Source: Actinomadura coerulea (lineage in GTDB: Bacteria > Actinomycetota > Actinomycetes > Streptosporangiales > Streptosporangiaceae). From it: a DNA stretch of 64,000 bases. The translations under genes were made by a program, and so were the position numbers. Within the stretch, counting starts at the first letter, position 1. Each line of letters starts with the position of its first letter. The stretch spans positions 620,001 through 684,000 of the forward strand of contig NZ_JACHMQ010000001.1 of the NCBI RefSeq assembly GCF_014208105.1. The letters run 5' to 3'. Positions 59,611 to 64,000 of the stretch are shown in pieces. A model generated the notes under the pieces. That model made no database searches, was not told the origin of the DNA, and was given only the letters and a program-made list of their open reading frames with translations.

Positions 59611-60893
59611 GCACCTACGTCATCAAGGGCGCCCGCGTCCTCGGCGGCCGCGCCGCCGACATCCTCGTCCGCGAGGGCGCGATCGCCGCGGTCGGGACCG
59701 GCCTCGACGAGACCGGCGCCGAGGTCGTCGACGCCGGCGGGCTCGTGGCCCTGCCCGGCCTCGTCGACCTGCACACCCACCTGCGCGAGCCGGGCCGCGA
59801 GGACGCCGAGACCGTCGAGTCCGGCACGCGGGCCGCCGCGATGGGCGGGTACACGGCCGTCCACGCGATGGCCAACACCGACCCCGTCGCCGACACCGCC
59901 GGCGTGGTCGAGCAGGTGTGGCGGCTCGGGCGCGAGGCCGGGTACTGCGACGTCCAGCCGGTCGGGGCGGTCACCCGCGGCATCGCCGGCGAGCAGCTCG
60001 CCGAGCTCGGCGCGATGGCCGACTCCGCCGCCGGGGTGCGGGTCTTCTCCGACGACGGGCACTGCGTGTCCGACGCGGTCATCATGCGCCGGGCCCTGGA
60101 GTACGTGAAGGCGTTCGACGGCGTCGTCGCCCAGCACGCCCAGGAGCCGCGCCTCACCGAGGGCGCGCAGATGAACGAGGGCGAGATGTCCGCGGCGCTC
60201 GGCCTGCGCGGCTGGCCCGCCGTCGCCGAGGAGGCGATCATCGCCCGGGACGTGCTGCTGGCCCAGCACGTCGGGTCGCGGCTGCACGTGTGCCACGTCT
60301 CCACGGCCGGCTCGGTGGAGATCATCCGGTGGGCCAAGAGCAAGGGCTGCCCGGTGACCGCCGAGGTCACCCCCCACCACCTGCTGCTGAACGACGCCAA
60401 GGCCGGGTCCTACGACCCGATCTTCAAGGTCAACCCGCCGCTGCGCACCGCCGACGACGTCACCGCGCTGCGGCACGCCCTCGCCGACGGGACGATCGAC
60501 TGCGTCGCCACCGACCACGCCCCGCACCCGGTCGAGGCCAAGGAGACCGAGTGGGCCGTGGCCGCCATGGGCATGATCGGCCTGGAGACGGCGCTGCCGG
60601 TCGTCCAGGAGGCCATGATCGAGACCGGCCTGCTCGACTGGGCCGGGGTCGCCGACCGCATGTCGGTCCGGCCCGCCCGCATCGGCCGCCTCTCCGGACA
60701 GGGACGTCCGCTGGAGGCCGGCTCCCCCGCCAACATCACGCTGTACGACCCGGCGCCGCGCCGCGCCGTCGACCCGTCCGCGATGACCTCCAAGAGCCGC
60801 AACACCCCGTTCGCGGGGCTGGAACTGCCCGGCCGGGTCGTCGCGACGTTCCTGCGCGGCAAGCCGACCGTCCTCGAAGGGAAGCTCCAATGA
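59607..60893 (+). CDS. pyrC: Dihydroorotase
   Basis: A 428-residue type I dihydroorotase of the amidohydrolase fold. Metal-binding [42 protein letters not shown], and the catalytic Asp in [15 protein letters not shown] are present. It cyclises carbamoyl-aspartate, next after PyrB in the pathway. Overlaps carA by 4 bases. Confidence 0.96.
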   Translation: MSTYVIKGARVLGGRAADILVREGAIAAVGTGLDETGAEVVDAGGLVALPGLVDLHTHLREPGREDAETVESGTRAAAMGGYTAVHAMANTDPVADTAGVVEQVWRLGREAGYCDVQPVGAVTRGIAGEQLAELGAMADSAAGVRVFSDDGHCVSDAVIMRRALEYVKAFDGVVAQHAQEPRLTEGAQMNEGEMSAALGLRGWPAVAEEAIIARDVLLAQHVGSRLHVCHVSTAGSVEIIRWAKSKGCPVTAEVTPHHLLLNDAKAGSYDPIFKVNPPLRTADDVTALRHALADGTIDCVATDHAPHPVEAKETEWAVAAMGMIGLETALPVVQEAMIETGLLDWAGVADRMSVRPARIGRLSGQGRPLEAGSPANITLYDPAPRRAVDPSAMTSKSRNTPFAGLELPGRVVATFLRGKPTVLEGKLQ

Positions 60894-62007
60894 ACCCTGC
60901 TCTGCTCGTTCTGGAAGACGGCAGGGTGTTCCGCGGGGTCGCGTACGGGGCCGAGGGGGAGACCTTCGGCGAGATGGTCTTCAACACCGGCATGACCGGC
61001 TACCAGGAGACCCTGACCGACCCCTCGTACGCGCGCCAGATCGTGGCGATGACGTCCCCCCACATCGGCAACACCGGCGTCAACGCCGAGGACCCCGAGT
61101 CGCGCCGCATCCAGGTGGCCGGCTACGTCGTGCGCGAGCCCGCCCGCGTGGCGTCCAACTGGCGCGCCACGGGCTCGCTCGGCTCGGCGCTGCGCGAGCA
61201 GGGGGTGGTGGGCATCGCCATGCCGGGCACGCGGGCGCTGACGCGGCACCTGCGCGACCGGGGCGCGATGCGCGCCGGCATCTTCAGCGGCGCGGACGCC
61301 GCGCTCGCCGGAGAGGACGCCCTCGTCGAGCGCGTCCGGAGGAGCCCCTCGATGGAGGGCGCCGACCTCGCCCGGGACGTCTCCACCCGGGAGCCCTACG
61401 TCATCCCGGCGCGGGGCGAGAAGCGCTACACGGTCGCGGCCGTCGACCTCGGCATCAAGTCGATGACGCCGTACCGGATGTCCGAGCGGGGCTGCGAGGT
61501 GCACGTCCTGCCGGCGACCAGCACGGCCGGGGACATCCTCGCCCTCGCCCCCGACGGCGTGTTCTTCTCCAACGGCCCCGGGGACCCGGCCGCCGCGGGC
61601 TACGCCGTGGACGCGCTGAGGGGCGTCCTCGACGCCGGGACGCCGTTCTTCGGGATCTGCTTCGGCAACCAGATCTTCGGTCGCGCGCTCGGCCTCGGCA
61701 CCTACAAGCTGAGGTTCGGCCACCGGGGCATCAACCAGCCCGTCCAGGACCGGACGACCGGCAAGGTCGACGTGTCGGCGCACAACCACGGGTTCGCCGT
61801 GGACGCGCCCGCCGACGGGCCGTTCGACACCCCCTACGGGCCCGGCGAGGTCAGCCACGTCAACCTGAACGACGGGTGCGTCGAGGGGCTGAGGCTGCTG
61901 GAGCGCCCGGCGTTCAGTGTCCAGTACCACCCGGAGGCCGCGGCCGGCCCGCACGACGCCTCCGGCCTCTTCGACCGTTTCTGCGACCTGATGGAGGCGT
62001 CGAAGTA

Positions 62008-62008
<1 letters not shown>
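60890..62008 (+). CDS. carA: Carbamoyl-phosphate synthase small subunit
   Basis: A 372-residue glutaminase subunit. The N-terminal domain shows [22 protein letters not shown]; the class I amidotransferase domain has the nucleophile Cys in [16 protein letters not shown] and the His-Glu pair in VQYHPEA. It supplies ammonia to CarB. Its stop overlaps the carB start (TAATG). Confidence 0.96.

Positions 62009-64000
<1,992 letters not shown>

Overview
The window comes from a very GC-rich, sporulating-type actinomycete. This is shown by strong GC bias in third codon positions, GTG/TTG starts, TANNNT -10 boxes and actinobacterial markers: BldD next to pyrR, a 6C RNA, and a gene order that recalls Mycobacterium tuberculosis Rv2172c-Rv2196 (metF, idsA-type prenyltransferase, Rv2175c-like regulator, pknL-type kinase, aroG/aroF, plsC, SRPBCC protein, fadD15, pimB, qcrB). 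A Thermomonosporaceae (Actinomadura-like) host is my best guess. That is inference, not something the sequence proves. I see no tRNA, rRNA, CRISPR, prophage or insertion sequence; this is core chromosome with a few accessory modules.

Layout. 1-2110: end of qcrB and a PimB-type mannosyltransferase. 2717-7153: an operon of a degenerate LytM/M23-like membrane protein, a ferric-reductase-type haem membrane protein and a NuoF-like flavoprotein with a C-terminal ferredoxin. 7281-9170: two secreted proteins (DUF4142, DUF1996). 9239-17187: metabolic and housekeeping genes (SDR, fadD15, cutC, phosphoesterase, SRPBCC, glucokinase, EEP hydrolase). 17557-20139: plsC coupled to a two-component system. 20208-22462: a three-gene cluster of a membrane protein with a Cys/Gly-rich tail, a DUF692/MNIO enzyme and a small partner protein, which looks like a peptide-modification system. 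22632-25005: a phosphofructokinase behind a DasR-type operator, and thiI. 25030-29105: a DUF5954-like gene, an EamA transporter, aroF with an aromatic-residue leader peptide and attenuator, and a molybdopterin protein.

29230-33590: LytS/LytTR two-component system, a DUF485-like small membrane protein and an acetate-type symporter, overlapping as one operon. 33591-34322: non-coding, with a 6C RNA and two copies of a 73-bp repeat. 34323-43227: nfo, PASTA kinase, EamA transporter, thiGSO under a TPP riboswitch, an FAD reductase, the Rv2175c-like regulator, thiE and a small acidic protein. 43241-52890: a second kinase, beta-glucosidase plus CMD protein, polyprenyl synthase, metF, GNAT, a WXG-like pair, ArsC-like, YbaK-like and an L,D-transpeptidase lipoprotein. 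53153-57163: an SOS-controlled HEPN protein, a CaiB-type CoA-transferase, a membrane protein and an MFS exporter. 57182-64000: bldD divergent from the overlapping pyrR-pyrB-pyrC-carA-carB operon, whose first gene has a PyrR-type RNA element over its ribosome-binding site.

Two regulatory themes recur. At least nine genes and one leader peptide have a TANNNT box exactly 6 or 7 nt before the start codon, as expected for leaderless mRNAs. Several biosynthetic genes carry specific control elements (TPP riboswitch, PyrR element, aromatic attenuator, DasR-type, LexA-type and BldD-type operators). Family assignments rest on motif recognition by eye; no database search was run.
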